A DNA stretch of 64,000 nucleotides from Hyphomicrobium sp. GTDB lineage: Bacteria; Pseudomonadota; Alphaproteobacteria; Rhizobiales; Hyphomicrobiaceae. The notes below the pieces were generated by a model. It saw nothing but the letters and a program-made list of their open reading frames with translations, ran no database searches and had not been told where the DNA came from. Position 1 is the stretch's first letter. Every line of letters starts with the position of its first letter. Where the stretch lies: the NCBI GenBank assembly GCA_002928515.1, contig PERI01000003.1, forward strand, positions 310,001 to 374,000, read 5' to 3'. The translations under genes and the position numbers were made by a program. Positions 8,536 through 16,619 of the stretch are shown in pieces.

Positions 8536-9557
8536 TGAATACTCAGACGATTGTTGCGCGCGATACCTCTGCCGTTGCCATTGATGCCGGTCAAATTGCA
8601 CGAAGCGCTGAGCGCCGTTTGGGTATCAGCGGCTACCTTGCATGCTTTTACGGGATCGTGTGGCGTGAAGTGCTTCGCTACCTTCATCAACGAGAACGTT
8701 TCTTCTCGGCTCTCGTTCGACCGCTGATCTGGCTCTTTATTTTCGCGGCGGGCTTTCGTCAGACACTCGGCGTTTCGATCATCCCGCCTTATGAATCATA
8801 TGTTTTGTATGAGGAGTTCATTGCGCCGGGCCTGATCGGCATGATTTTGCTGTTCAATGCGATGCAGTCTTCGCTATCGATGGTGTACGATCGCGAAACA
8901 GGCGCCATGCGCACACTGCTCGTCAGTCCGTTTCCGCGCTCTTTTCTGCTGCTGTCCAAACTTCTAGGCGGTGTGTCGGTCGCACTGTTGCAGGTCTATG
9001 CCTTCCTGTTGGTCGCTTGGTTCTGGGAAATTCGTCCCCCCACGATCACGGAGGTCAAACTCTTTACTATGTTTGATCCTCAACCATGGCTCGCGTCCGT
9101 CATAGGCTCAGTGAAAGATCCTATCGTTTATTCAGTGTTCTCGATCCCTGACGTCATGCAGACCACAGTCGGATATATCACCGTCATTCCGGCTTTGCTT
9201 TTGGCGGGTTTGATGCTCGGCTCTCTGGCATTGTTCATGTCGTCCGTGATCAAGCAGCTTGAAAATTTTGCAGGCGTCATGAACTTCGTGATCTTCCCGA
9301 TGTTCTTTGCCTCGTCAGCTCTCTATCCCTTGTGGCGCATCCGCGAGGCCAGCCCTCTCCTTTACGAAATTTGCCGCCTGAACCCGTTTACTTATGCTGT
9401 GGAGCTCATCCGATTTGGCTTCCACGGCCAGGTCGATACGACCTCATTACTGGTCGTTTTGGGTTGTACAACCGTATTCCTTTCTGCTGCCATTTTTGCC
9501 TATAACCCTTCCAAGGGCCTGATCGCGCGGCGCGGCGGCCCGGGCGGATCAGCTTAA
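8535..9557 (+). CDS. lutF: PQQ-associated ABC-2-type permease (PedC/LutF-like)
   Basis: A 340-residue ABC-2 membrane protein with hydrophobic segments such as LIWLFIFAAGF, GLIGMILLFNAMQ, LLQVYAFLLVAWFW, VIPALLLAGLMLGSLALFM and LLVVLGCTTVFLSAAIF, plus the ABC-2 core FYGIVWREVLRYLHQRERFF. The start is probably the ATG at 8535, overlapping the ATPase stop; a GTG at 8532 is also in frame. ABC-2 permeases are usually exporters, yet genetic work on homologous Ped/Lut systems links them to lanthanide uptake, so direction of transport should not be assumed from the fold alone. Confidence 0.83.
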   Translation: MNTQTIVARDTSAVAIDAGQIARSAERRLGISGYLACFYGIVWREVLRYLHQRERFFSALVRPLIWLFIFAAGFRQTLGVSIIPPYESYVLYEEFIAPGLIGMILLFNAMQSSLSMVYDRETGAMRTLLVSPFPRSFLLLSKLLGGVSVALLQVYAFLLVAWFWEIRPPTITEVKLFTMFDPQPWLASVIGSVKDPIVYSVFSIPDVMQTTVGYITVIPALLLAGLMLGSLALFMSSVIKQLENFAGVMNFVIFPMFFASSALYPLWRIREASPLLYEICRLNPFTYAVELIRFGFHGQVDTTSLLVVLGCTTVFLSAAIFAYNPSKGLIARRGGPGGSA

Positions 9558-9570
9558 GTCAGGACTGTAG

Positions 9571-10254
9571 ATGTTAAAGACCACACTGAATTCACGGCGG
9601 ACATACGGTCGCTTACTGGCGAGTGTAGCAATGGTCGCTGTTTCGACCTCATTTGCTGTTGCTGCATTTTCGAAAGCTCATGCCGCCGATGCGGCCACGC
9701 CTGATTGGCCTTGTGTGTGGCGCAAGACGCTCCAGCTTGATGCTGCCACCATATGGGACGGCCCATCCGTTGAAGGATTAAAGACTTGGCAAGGCAACGA
9801 TGACATTCGCAAGCTTTCGCAGTTTCTGATTTCACGTCGTGTCAAACTTGAAGACGTGGAAGCGGCTGTGAAAAAATTTGCTGAAGCGCAACCAGCAGAC
9901 GTTCGCGATCAAAAACTCACGGATCTTTTCGCCGCTGTTCTGTCGCGCTCAAACGACGATCGCAAACTGATCATCTCAGGTATCGAACGGTTCCATAAAC
10001 GCCAGCTTGCGCGGGCGAAAGAGATTGAGAAGCAAGGCATTGTGTTGCCAAAGGCGGGTGAAATGCTGCCGACCGAGCCTATTTCTGCCACTGAGATCGA
10101 TAAGCTGAGCGACGAGGAAGAACGCTACAAGTGGGACGTGCGCGTCTTCCAAGAGCGCCAGCAAAACATTCCTGTTGCCTGCGAAATTCCTCAGCTCATG
10201 GATGAAAGAACGGGTGCTGTGGCACGCGCCATCCGTGCTGAGATGAAAAGCTAG
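9571..10254 (+). CDS. Exported protein of the lanthanide-transport operon, unrecognised
   Basis: A 227-residue protein with a signal peptide (LLASVAMVAVSTSFAVAAFS, then KAHA). The mature part contains WPCVWRKTLQLDAATIWDGPS near the start, an acidic alpha-helical middle (SNDDRKLIISGIERFHKRQLARAKEIEKQ) and IPVACEIPQLMDERTGAVARAI at the end, with one cysteine at each end that could form a disulfide. It is 13 bases after the permease, so it is probably the last operon gene. The Lut cluster of M. extorquens includes exported proteins of unknown function; I cannot confirm orthology. Confidence 0.75.
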   Translation: MLKTTLNSRRTYGRLLASVAMVAVSTSFAVAAFSKAHAADAATPDWPCVWRKTLQLDAATIWDGPSVEGLKTWQGNDDIRKLSQFLISRRVKLEDVEAAVKKFAEAQPADVRDQKLTDLFAAVLSRSNDDRKLIISGIERFHKRQLARAKEIEKQGIVLPKAGEMLPTEPISATEIDKLSDEEERYKWDVRVFQERQQNIPVACEIPQLMDERTGAVARAIRAEMKS

Positions 10255-10288
10255 CAGAACCAAAAACTAAATTATTTAATGACCCGCG

Positions 10289-10975
10289 CTATTTTTCAGG
10301 CTGAACGTCTAAGACAAGCTGGCCGATTTCTTGCCAAGCGTCCGTTCCATCTGGGAACCAATAGACGCGCGTAAATCCATACGCCAAAGCGCGTTTGGCA
10401 GAATTCCAGCTCATCCAGCAGTTGCGCACGCAGAAGAAGACTATGGGCTTGGCCATATCTGCCTGCGTCAGCTTCATGAGGGTGTTTCGAAAGTAGCTGT
10501 CCACCGCAGTCGAGAGTACGCCGTAACCGACGTTCGGTAGCCATTTGGCATGTTCGATGGACTGATGCGAAGGATCGCGCCATAGCGTTCCAGCGGGCAA
10601 ATTGGCAGGCTTGGGCGGGCGCGGATAGACGTCGATGAAGATTGCAGTGTTTGATGACCACAAATCTAGGGCTTGAGCCGCATCAAGAACGGTTGCGCCT
10701 TTCAACGTTGCTGGAACGGGCTTGCGATAGTCGTCTTGTCGGTAGTCGCTTGGCTCTGGAACGATGGTTGTTGACGGCGCGTTCGAATCTTCTAGCGCAG
10801 TCTGATTGGTCGAGTTTGCGATCTCAGCGACCGGTACAGGCTGGTTGATGAACATCGAACCTATAGCCACTACGCCTGCTGCGACGATCGCAAATCTCAC
10901 GAGATCTCGCGCAAATGGTGGTGGCATGGTCGTCGGCTCGCTGTCTGATGGCCATCTATACCACCAGTTCGGCAC
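10289..10975 (-). CDS. PQQ-dependent catabolism-associated CxxxCW-motif rhodanese-like protein
   Basis: A membrane-anchored periplasmic protein of up to 228 residues. A single hydrophobic segment (LVRFAIVAAGVVAIGSMFI) is followed by a proline-rich linker and a rhodanese-like domain containing IFIDVYPRPPKPANLPAGT and FFCVRNCWMSWNSAKRAL. The C-V-R-N-C-W motif defines the family found next to quinoprotein alcohol dehydrogenases. The frame opens at a GTG at 10975; an ATG at 10927 is an alternative, and neither has a strong ribosome site. It converges with the uptake operon. Its redox or maturation role is not established. Confidence 0.82.
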   Translation of the reverse strand: MPNWWYRWPSDSEPTTMPPPFARDLVRFAIVAAGVVAIGSMFINQPVPVAEIANSTNQTALEDSNAPSTTIVPEPSDYRQDDYRKPVPATLKGATVLDAAQALDLWSSNTAIFIDVYPRPPKPANLPAGTLWRDPSHQSIEHAKWLPNVGYGVLSTAVDSYFRNTLMKLTQADMAKPIVFFCVRNCWMSWNSAKRALAYGFTRVYWFPDGTDAWQEIGQLVLDVQPEK

Positions 10976-11001
10976 TAAGCGGTCAGTGTTACAATGAAAG
11001 T

Positions 11002-11037
11002 CATGCCGAGTTGAGTGAATTTACTCAACTCGGCATG
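11002..11037 (-). terminator. Fifteen-base-pair hairpin downstream of xoxJ
   Basis: A perfect inverted repeat (CATGCCGAGTTGAGT / ACTCAACTCGGCATG) with a six-base loop lies 19 bases after the xoxJ stop and just upstream of the CxxxCW gene on the same strand. Read on the minus strand it is followed by ACTTTCATTG, not a clean T-run, so it is a partial terminator or attenuator separating xoxFGJ from the CxxxCW gene. Confidence 0.6.
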
Positions 11038-11055
11038 GACAATTTAGACACTGTC

Positions 11056-12012
11056 TTAGCGCGCGCCGAGTGCGCTTTCCGGCAGTGGTACGGATGCACG
11101 AGGTGCAGCGCCCGCTGGTTTTGCTTCCTCAGGTGGCGCCACTCCGCCATTGGGACGTGGCTTGGTAATCATTTCCATGGACGTATCATTGTCCACGAGC
11201 AGCGGCACGCCGTAGTCGAGCAACACTTTATCGATATCGCCTTGGCGCTTAGCGATGATTTCATTGATGCGCCGCTTCCAGGCATCGTCACCCTGGCGCA
11301 CGCCCATCGTGATGCGATAGTGCAGCTTCACGCGGCCTTGCTCCTTGAGCAACGGCACCACTTTCAATGGTTCGCCGCCTTGCTTGGCCCAGTAGGCTGC
11401 GATGGGACCCCAATCTACGCCCACGTCGATTTCACCTGAGCGAATATCTTTGACCATCTCTTCGCCGGGCGATTCATAGCGACGGTCAACGATAAGGCGA
11501 TACGGCTTTGCCTTACCCATGAGGCCATATTTGTTGACGTAGTCAGACGGCGGAGCGCCGCCAATCACGCCGATGCGTTTGTCCTTGAGGCGTGGGTCGG
11601 ACAGGCTATCGACACCTTCGAGATCGGAACCTGGCTTGTAGATCAGTGCCGAAACAGAACGGAAGAAGTGGTTCGTGTTGAGAACCAACTCATCGCCTTG
11701 GCCCCAGCCGATGACGAGATCGCACTTCTTGGCGAACAACGTGCGTCGGATGAAACCCATCGATTTTGGGTACCACGTATAAACAAGAGGCAACTTGAGT
11801 TCGTCAGCGACGATCTCAGCAATTTTGTTTTCAAAGCCTTCACCTTTCTCATTCGAGAACGGGAGGTCAGCGGGATCCGAACATACGCGCAATTCCTTGC
11901 GGTTGACGAGATCGGCCTTTGGAGCATCTGCTGCTTGAGAGGTGATGCTCACGGCTAGGCCACCAAGCAACGTGCTCAGCATTAGAAAATGACGACGTTT
12001 TTTTATTGTCAC
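11056..12012 (-). CDS. xoxJ: Quinoprotein-associated periplasmic binding-like protein XoxJ
   Basis: A 318-residue exported protein with signal segment LMLSTLLGGLAVSITSQA and a solute-binding-protein domain: ELRVCSDPADLPFSNEKGEG, YTWYPKSMGFIRRTL, KKCDLVIGWGQGDE, SGEIDVGVDWGPIAAYWAKQ. This matches the 'quinoprotein dehydrogenase-associated ABC substrate-binding' family; XoxJ is thought to activate or mature XoxF rather than import a solute. The C-terminal about 45 residues are proline/alanine-rich and extra. The start is a GTG at 12012 with GAAGG upstream. It is the third gene of the xoxF-xoxG-xoxJ order. Confidence 0.92.
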   Translation of the reverse strand: MTIKKRRHFLMLSTLLGGLAVSITSQAADAPKADLVNRKELRVCSDPADLPFSNEKGEGFENKIAEIVADELKLPLVYTWYPKSMGFIRRTLFAKKCDLVIGWGQGDELVLNTNHFFRSVSALIYKPGSDLEGVDSLSDPRLKDKRIGVIGGAPPSDYVNKYGLMGKAKPYRLIVDRRYESPGEEMVKDIRSGEIDVGVDWGPIAAYWAKQGGEPLKVVPLLKEQGRVKLHYRITMGVRQGDDAWKRRINEIIAKRQGDIDKVLLDYGVPLLVDNDTSMEMITKPRPNGGVAPPEEAKPAGAAPRASVPLPESALGAR

Positions 12013-12168
12013 AGCGTTCGCCTTCCCATTTGAGTGTTGTCACGCGATTTTTTTGTTGTGTCAGATACGCGAACGGGGACAGCCCTGGATCGGCCGCCCC
12101 CGCGTGCATTACATTTAGATCCTGCGAGTAACATTCAACTCAACAGGTCGTCATCGACCTTGAGCGCT

Positions 12169-12744
12169 TTATGGGTTGCACTCTAGGGCTGCTTTCTTGG
12201 TCTCTTCAGAAATGTCTTCGCGACCAGCAGGGCGACCGGCTGGCATGCCACCTTTGCCTTCGCTATTCAGCGAACGCGCCTTGATGTAAGTATAAATGTC
12301 ATCAAGGTAGCACATGACGTTCTTGTCTTCGCCGAAGGCTGGCATGATGTACTTCGTACCGCCCGCATCGCGCTGCTGGCCGCCGACGACGATGCCGTAG
12401 AAGGTGGCGTAATCCATGGTCTTCAATGAATCTGCGAGAGATGGCGCAAACGTGCTGCCCAAAGCATTGGGGCCGTGGCACACATGGCACGCGTCATGGT
12501 AACGGCGGAAGCCCTGCCAAGTCGCCCAATCGACCTTGTAATCTTTCGATACGGCGGGAGCCGGATCACCGTCCTTATTTTTATAACGACCGTCAGTGAA
12601 GGTTAGACCAAGTTCTTTGGCTGCATCTTGAACGGTTTTGTTGTCAGTAGCTTGAGCTTCATCGGCTCGGATGGACCCAACATTTACGGCGCACGCGGCT
12701 GTTAAAACAACGGCGGCAGCTAGGGCCTTCAATCGAATGTTCAC
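12169..12744 (-). CDS. xoxG: Cytochrome c, electron acceptor of XoxF (XoxG)
   Basis: A 191-residue periplasmic c-type cytochrome with one haem site, C86-H-V-C-H90, in the segment RRYHDACHVCHGPNALG, and a probable axial methionine in YIMPAFGED. The insertion before the haem (LGLTFTDGRYKNKDGDPAPA) is characteristic of the methanol-metabolism cytochrome cL/XoxG family. I chose the GTG at 12744, which has GAGGAAG upstream and gives the signal peptide NIRLKALAAAVVLTAACAV; the frame is open to 12780. It accepts electrons from PQQH2 in XoxF. It lies between xoxF and xoxJ. Confidence 0.93.
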   Translation of the reverse strand: MNIRLKALAAAVVLTAACAVNVGSIRADEAQATDNKTVQDAAKELGLTFTDGRYKNKDGDPAPAVSKDYKVDWATWQGFRRYHDACHVCHGPNALGSTFAPSLADSLKTMDYATFYGIVVGGQQRDAGGTKYIMPAFGEDKNVMCYLDDIYTYIKARSLNSEGKGGMPAGRPAGREDISEETKKAALECNP

Positions 12745-12887
12745 GCGCTTCCTCGCAGATTGTACTTTGTTAGATAACACGCCCGCGCAACGCCTTGTTC
12801 CAAGTCGATGTGGGTGTAAAGTTTATATAATGCATATACGGCGTAAGATGGGAGCTAGGTCAAATTAAAGACCTGAAATGATAAAGA

Positions 12888-12915
12888 GGCCGGCGCGAGT
12901 TTCCTCGCGCCGGCC
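12888..12915 (-). terminator. GC-rich hairpin downstream of xoxF
   Basis: A perfect twelve-base-pair stem (GGCCGGCGCGAG / CTCGCGCCGGCC) with a four-base loop lies 20 bases past the xoxF stop. On the minus strand it is followed by TCTTTAT, a weak T-tract. It probably attenuates transcription between the abundant xoxF message and xoxG, or stabilises the xoxF 3' end. Confidence 0.7.
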
Positions 12916-12934
12916 AATTTGTTACAGCATCCGA

Positions 12935-14755
12935 CTATGGGAGCGAGAACACTGTCAGCGAACCACCAAGATTGGTATACTGACGGAGGCCAGCGTAGCC
13001 ACCGACTGCACCCAAACCATCGGTTGGGTTCGTCAAGCCAGCAGCCAGACCGATACCGGCCCAACCACCAACGCCCGAGAACACTGCAACGTACTGCTTA
13101 CCACCATGCGAGTAAGTCATTGCGTTGCCGATGATGCCCGACGGCGTTTTGAACTTGAAGAGTTCTTTGCCATCTTTCTGATCAACTGCTTTGAAGTAGC
13201 CTTCGAGCGTGCCGTAGAATGCAACGCCGCCTGCTGTTGTCAAAGCGCCCGACCAGACCGAGAACTGCTCAGGCTTCGACCAAACGATCTTACCTGCGCC
13301 AGCATCCCAAGCGATGAAGTTACCCATACCGCCGTGGCTGTCTGGTGTTGGGTACATGGACAGGGTGGCGCCTACGTATGGCTGACCAGCTGTGTACGAG
13401 ACCTTGAATGGTTCGTAGTCCATGCAGACGTGGTTTGTCGGAACATAGAACAAGCCTGTCTGCGGCGAGAACGACGCAGGCTGCTGGTCCTTAGAGCCGA
13501 GAGCCGCAGGGCAGATGCCCTTCGAGTTCACGTCTTGACCGTTGAGGAACGTCGAGTACTTAGCGACGACCTGCGGACGACCGTACTTAGGATCCTTCGG
13601 ATCCATAACGACGTGCGATGCCCAGTTGACCGTTGGGTCATACTTCTCTGCAACGAGAAGTTCGCCTGTAGCGCGGTCGAGGGTATAAGCAAAGCCGTTA
13701 CGATCGAAGTGAACGCGAACCTTGCGGTCTGCGCCGCCAACCTTGATATCAGCCAAGATCGGCTCGTTGATGCCGTCGTAGTCCCACTCATCGAATGGGG
13801 TCATCTGGTAGGCCCAAGCTGCAACGCCGGTGTCAACGTCACGGCCGAAGTGAGTCATAGACCACTTCTGGTCGATCTGCTTGCCATCGGGTCCAGCGCG
13901 CTGAGCCGGGTTCCACGTCGACGGATTGCCCGAGCCGTAGTAGAACAGGTTCAGTTCAGGATCGTAGGACATGTAGCCCCAGGTCGAACCGCCACCGATT
14001 TTCCACTGATCGCCATTCCAGGTTTTCAGAGAAGAATCTTTGCCGACCGGCTTGCCAAGCGACATGGTCTTGGTTGGGTCCATCAGGATGTCAGAATCTG
14101 GGCCCATCGAGTATGCGCGCCAGACTTTTTTACCCGAGTTGATGTCGTATGCGGTCACGTGGCAACGAACGCCGAATTCTGCGCCCGAAACACCGATGAT
14201 GACCTTATCCTTCGTTACGAGCGGAGCGCCCGTTCCGGTTTCGCCCTTCTTCGGGTCAGCATTCGTGACCTTCCAAAGTTCTTTGCCTGTCTTCGCGTCG
14301 AGAGCGACGAGCGAGGTGTCAGCTTGGTGAAGGAAGATCTTGCCTTCAGCATACTGAACGCCACGGTTGACCGTGTCACAGCACATCACCGGAATAACCG
14401 ACGGGTCCTGCTTTGGGTTGTACTGCCATACGATCTTGTTCTCGTCTGCGAGGTTCAAGGCGTATACGTTGTTTGGGAACGCTGAGTGGAGATACATCAT
14501 ATCGCCAATCACGAGCGGACCGCCTTCGTGACCACGAAGAACGCCCGTCGAGAACGTCCAGGCAACTTTCAAGCTGCCAACGTTTGCGGTCGTGATCTGG
14601 TCAAGTGTCGAATAACGATGACCAGCGTAGTTACCGGACTGGATAGCCCAGTTGTTTGGATCGCTCGACAGCTTCGAAACGTCTGCGTTCGCCAATACTG
14701 GCGACGAGAACGCTGCTGTTGCGAGCAAACCGCATGCGAATGCACTTTTGCGCAT
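12935..14755 (-). CDS. xoxF: Lanthanide-dependent PQQ methanol dehydrogenase XoxF (XoxF5-like)
   Basis: A 606-residue quinoprotein that oxidises methanol in the periplasm. The start at 14755 has GGAGGAAG upstream and gives a signal peptide ending VLANADV. Diagnostic features are the vicinal cysteines C125-C126 ([10 protein letters not shown]) that contact PQQ, the tryptophan-docking motifs, and DEWDYDGIN with catalytic Asp325 and the extra Asp327 (codon 13775-13777) that coordinates a lanthanide in XoxF; calcium-type MxaF has alanine there. Close overall similarity to M. extorquens XoxF (for example [28 protein letters not shown]-like end) suggests clade 5. A long antisense frame is a codon-bias shadow. 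Confidence 0.97.
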   Translation of the reverse strand: MRKSAFACGLLATAAFSSPVLANADVSKLSSDPNNWAIQSGNYAGHRYSTLDQITTANVGSLKVAWTFSTGVLRGHEGGPLVIGDMMYLHSAFPNNVYALNLADENKIVWQYNPKQDPSVIPVMCCDTVNRGVQYAEGKIFLHQADTSLVALDAKTGKELWKVTNADPKKGETGTGAPLVTKDKVIIGVSGAEFGVRCHVTAYDINSGKKVWRAYSMGPDSDILMDPTKTMSLGKPVGKDSSLKTWNGDQWKIGGGSTWGYMSYDPELNLFYYGSGNPSTWNPAQRAGPDGKQIDQKWSMTHFGRDVDTGVAAWAYQMTPFDEWDYDGINEPILADIKVGGADRKVRVHFDRNGFAYTLDRATGELLVAEKYDPTVNWASHVVMDPKDPKYGRPQVVAKYSTFLNGQDVNSKGICPAALGSKDQQPASFSPQTGLFYVPTNHVCMDYEPFKVSYTAGQPYVGATLSMYPTPDSHGGMGNFIAWDAGAGKIVWSKPEQFSVWSGALTTAGGVAFYGTLEGYFKAVDQKDGKELFKFKTPSGIIGNAMTYSHGGKQYVAVFSGVGGWAGIGLAAGLTNPTDGLGAVGGYAGLRQYTNLGGSLTVFSLP

Positions 14756-15210
14756 TGCGCTTCCTCCATTTTTGATAAAAATCTTGCCACGCTTGCAAGT
14801 CGCCCCAAAACCCCCACTCACCGTGCCTTCGATTTCAGGAACGTGGGATTTTTCCCATCTTTCCCGCCCGGCGCGCCTGGGTGTTCACACTTCCGTGTAA
14901 AACCCGGGAGGTCTCGTGACCGGCGGCATCTAGGCATTTTTTTTCTATTATCGCAACACGATCTGGTGCTTGCGTACTAATCAAATGAATTAGGACAACG
15001 TTCCTGACCCAAATTTACCCCGTGTTTACGGATATATTTTGCGCTGCATCAAAAATGGTGCACCGCACGTATAGTTGCGGCAGCCTGCCGCAATTTAGGG
15101 GTCTCATCACGAAGTGCTCTCGTTTCCGTGATGCATTTTGACGAGAACGCATGGCAATGATGTTGGGAATCTTGCCTGAAATTTTCGGGAATTGGACTGA
15201 AGGACTTTGC
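14756..15210. promoter_or_regulatory. Divergent 455-base region between xoxF and the metallo-beta-lactamase gene
   Basis: This holds the xoxF leader and promoter on one side and the relay-protein promoter on the other. I see no gene. Two inverted repeats near its right side are listed separately. A T-rich run (TTTTTTTTCTATTATCG, about 14938-14954) lies midway and could be part of an AT-rich promoter or UP-like element. No lanthanide-responsive motif can be named from sequence alone. Confidence 0.5.
15075..15133. promoter_or_regulatory. Two inverted repeats upstream of the quinoprotein relay gene
   Basis: TTGCGGCA-GCC-TGCCGCAA (15075-15093) is a perfect eight-base inverted repeat, and CATCACG ... 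CGTGATG (15105-15111 and 15127-15133) is a second, wider one. They lie 78 to 136 bases before the ATG at 15211. They could be an operator for a dimeric regulator or leader hairpins; neither matches a motif I know. Confidence 0.4.
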
Positions 15211-16200
15211 ATGTCACCTCATTCTCGTGATCATCGGTTGAAGGTGAGCCGGAGATCATTACTCAGGGGTTCAGCCACTCTTGGAGCCGCTGCATCGATT
15301 GCTGGCAGGTTTTCGTCTTCAACCCCTGCTGTCGCTGCAGCCAACGGTGCGGAAACCACTGAAATCGCTCCAGGAATATTCGTGCATCGCGGGCAGCATG
15401 CTCTCATCGATGCAGAGAATCTTGGCGATATCGCCAACACATCGTTTGTCATCGGAAAGGATGCTGTCGCGGTCATCGATACGGGCGGCAGCGCACGCGT
15501 CGGACAAGTATTACGGCGCGCTATCCAGGCGATCACCGATAGACCGATCCGTTATGTGATCAACACTCACATGCATCCCGATCATGTGCTGGGCAATGCC
15601 GCCTTCGAGGCCGACAAAGCAGAATTCATTGCGCACCATAAGATGGCGCGTGGTTTGTCGGCGCGCGCCGAGCGATTCTTGTCGCGAACTCAGGAGCAAA
15701 TTGGCGACGACGCATTTGAGGGTACAAAAATTATACTTCCGACACGCGTTGTCGATACGTCTCTGACGATTGATTTGGGTGGCCGCGCGCTGAACTTGGT
15801 GGCGCGATCGACGGCGCACACGGACAACGACCTGACTATTTTCGATACACAAACTGAGACGCTGTTTCTCGGCGACCTTCTTTTTTCAGAACATGTGCCC
15901 ACGCTCGATGGATCAATTGTTGGCTGGCTGAAATTGATTCCCATTTTGCGTTCAGAGGCCGCTCAGCGCGTTGTTCCTGGACACGGGCCCGTAGCGATGG
16001 CTTGGCCCGATGCGCTCGCACCACTAGAATTCTATTGGTCTTTGATTGCGCGCGACGTGCGCACGGCCATTCAAGACGGAATGACTTTGAGCGAAGCGAC
16101 TGCGACGGTCGGTCAGTCTGAGCGCAGCAAGTGGCAAGTGTTCGACGAACATCATGTCCGCAATGTCACGGCTGCATTTGCCGAACTCGAATGGGAATAG
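15211..16200 (+). CDS. Tat-exported metallo-beta-lactamase-fold protein, quinoprotein relay zinc metallohydrolase
   Basis: A 329-residue protein. The start at 15211 is favoured by AAGGA seven bases upstream and by the resulting twin-arginine signal SRRSLLRGSATLGAAASIAG; a longer frame begins at 15151. The metallo-beta-lactamase motif H120-M-H-P-D-H125 is followed by STAHTDNDLTIF, LFLGDLLFSEHVPTLDGS and VVPGHGPV, giving a full dinuclear metal site. The 'quinoprotein relay system zinc metallohydrolase' family co-occurs with PQQ dehydrogenases; its substrate is unknown. It is divergent from xoxF. Confidence 0.88.
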   Translation: MSPHSRDHRLKVSRRSLLRGSATLGAAASIAGRFSSSTPAVAAANGAETTEIAPGIFVHRGQHALIDAENLGDIANTSFVIGKDAVAVIDTGGSARVGQVLRRAIQAITDRPIRYVINTHMHPDHVLGNAAFEADKAEFIAHHKMARGLSARAERFLSRTQEQIGDDAFEGTKIILPTRVVDTSLTIDLGGRALNLVARSTAHTDNDLTIFDTQTETLFLGDLLFSEHVPTLDGSIVGWLKLIPILRSEAAQRVVPGHGPVAMAWPDALAPLEFYWSLIARDVRTAIQDGMTLSEATATVGQSERSKWQVFDEHHVRNVTAAFAELEWE

Positions 16201-16207
16201 GCTGGAA

Positions 16208-16236
16208 CGAAAAAAGGAGCGCAGTGCGCGCTCCTT
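16208..16236 (-). terminator. Rho-independent terminator
   Basis: A nine-base-pair stem (AAGGAGCGC / GCGCTCCTT) with loop AGTGC. On the minus strand it is followed by a six-to-seven T run, making it a canonical terminator for the leftward gene ending at 16263; it also sits just past the rightward gene ending at 16200. Confidence 0.85.
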
Positions 16237-16262
16237 GATTATTAGATTAAATGCACGGTCGA

Positions 16263-16619
16263 TCAGAAGCAGCGCAGTTCGCCTTCAACCTGTGCACGTT
16301 TTAAATTCGTGACTTTGATGCTAATGCCCGGATTTAATGCCCAACTGACGCTCTCGCCGCCTTTGAGGCTCATCGACATAATCGTTTCAGCTTCTTCGTA
16401 TTCGGCCCATGGCAACACGGCTGCTATCTGGTCGATTGAGCACGAGCATTTGTCGAGAACTTCGCGCGTCTGGCCATTGACCTGCATGCACGCAAACACG
16501 TAGTCGGCGCGTGCGACGGTCGGATAGTCGTTGACTGGTAATTCTGCCGCCAATGCCACCGAGCTTGCGCTCAGCGCTGCAAACATCGGCAACAGGCGAC
16601 GCATGGTCATCTGGGTCAT
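16263..16619 (-). CDS. Small secreted four-cysteine protein, methylotrophy-associated, unrecognised
   Basis: A 118-residue protein with a signal peptide (LLPMFAALSASSVALAAE). The mature region has VFACMQVNGQTREVLDKCSCSIDQIA and ends LRCF, so four cysteines (one early, a CxC pair, one penultimate) could form two disulfides. It overlaps the upstream gene by four bases (ATGA, 16616-16619), so the two are co-translated. Proteins with this CMxxNG...CSCSID pattern are, as far as I recall, found near methanol-oxidation genes, but I know no assigned function. A canonical terminator follows. Confidence 0.75.
   Translation of the reverse strand: MTQMTMRRLLPMFAALSASSVALAAELPVNDYPTVARADYVFACMQVNGQTREVLDKCSCSIDQIAAVLPWAEYEEAETIMSMSLKGGESVSWALNPGISIKVTNLKRAQVEGELRCF

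Noticed and set aside
8535-9557. Reading the ABC-2 permease as a drug exporter
   Set aside because: The fold alone suggests export, but its coupling to the PQQ-associated ATPase, beta-propeller and binding protein fits the Ped/Lut-type uptake cluster better.
12878-14485. A 535-codon rightward open frame across xoxF
   Set aside because: It lies almost wholly antisense to xoxF and has no recognisable domain. The xoxF product is certain, and the codon bias of a highly expressed gene often leaves an antisense frame open.
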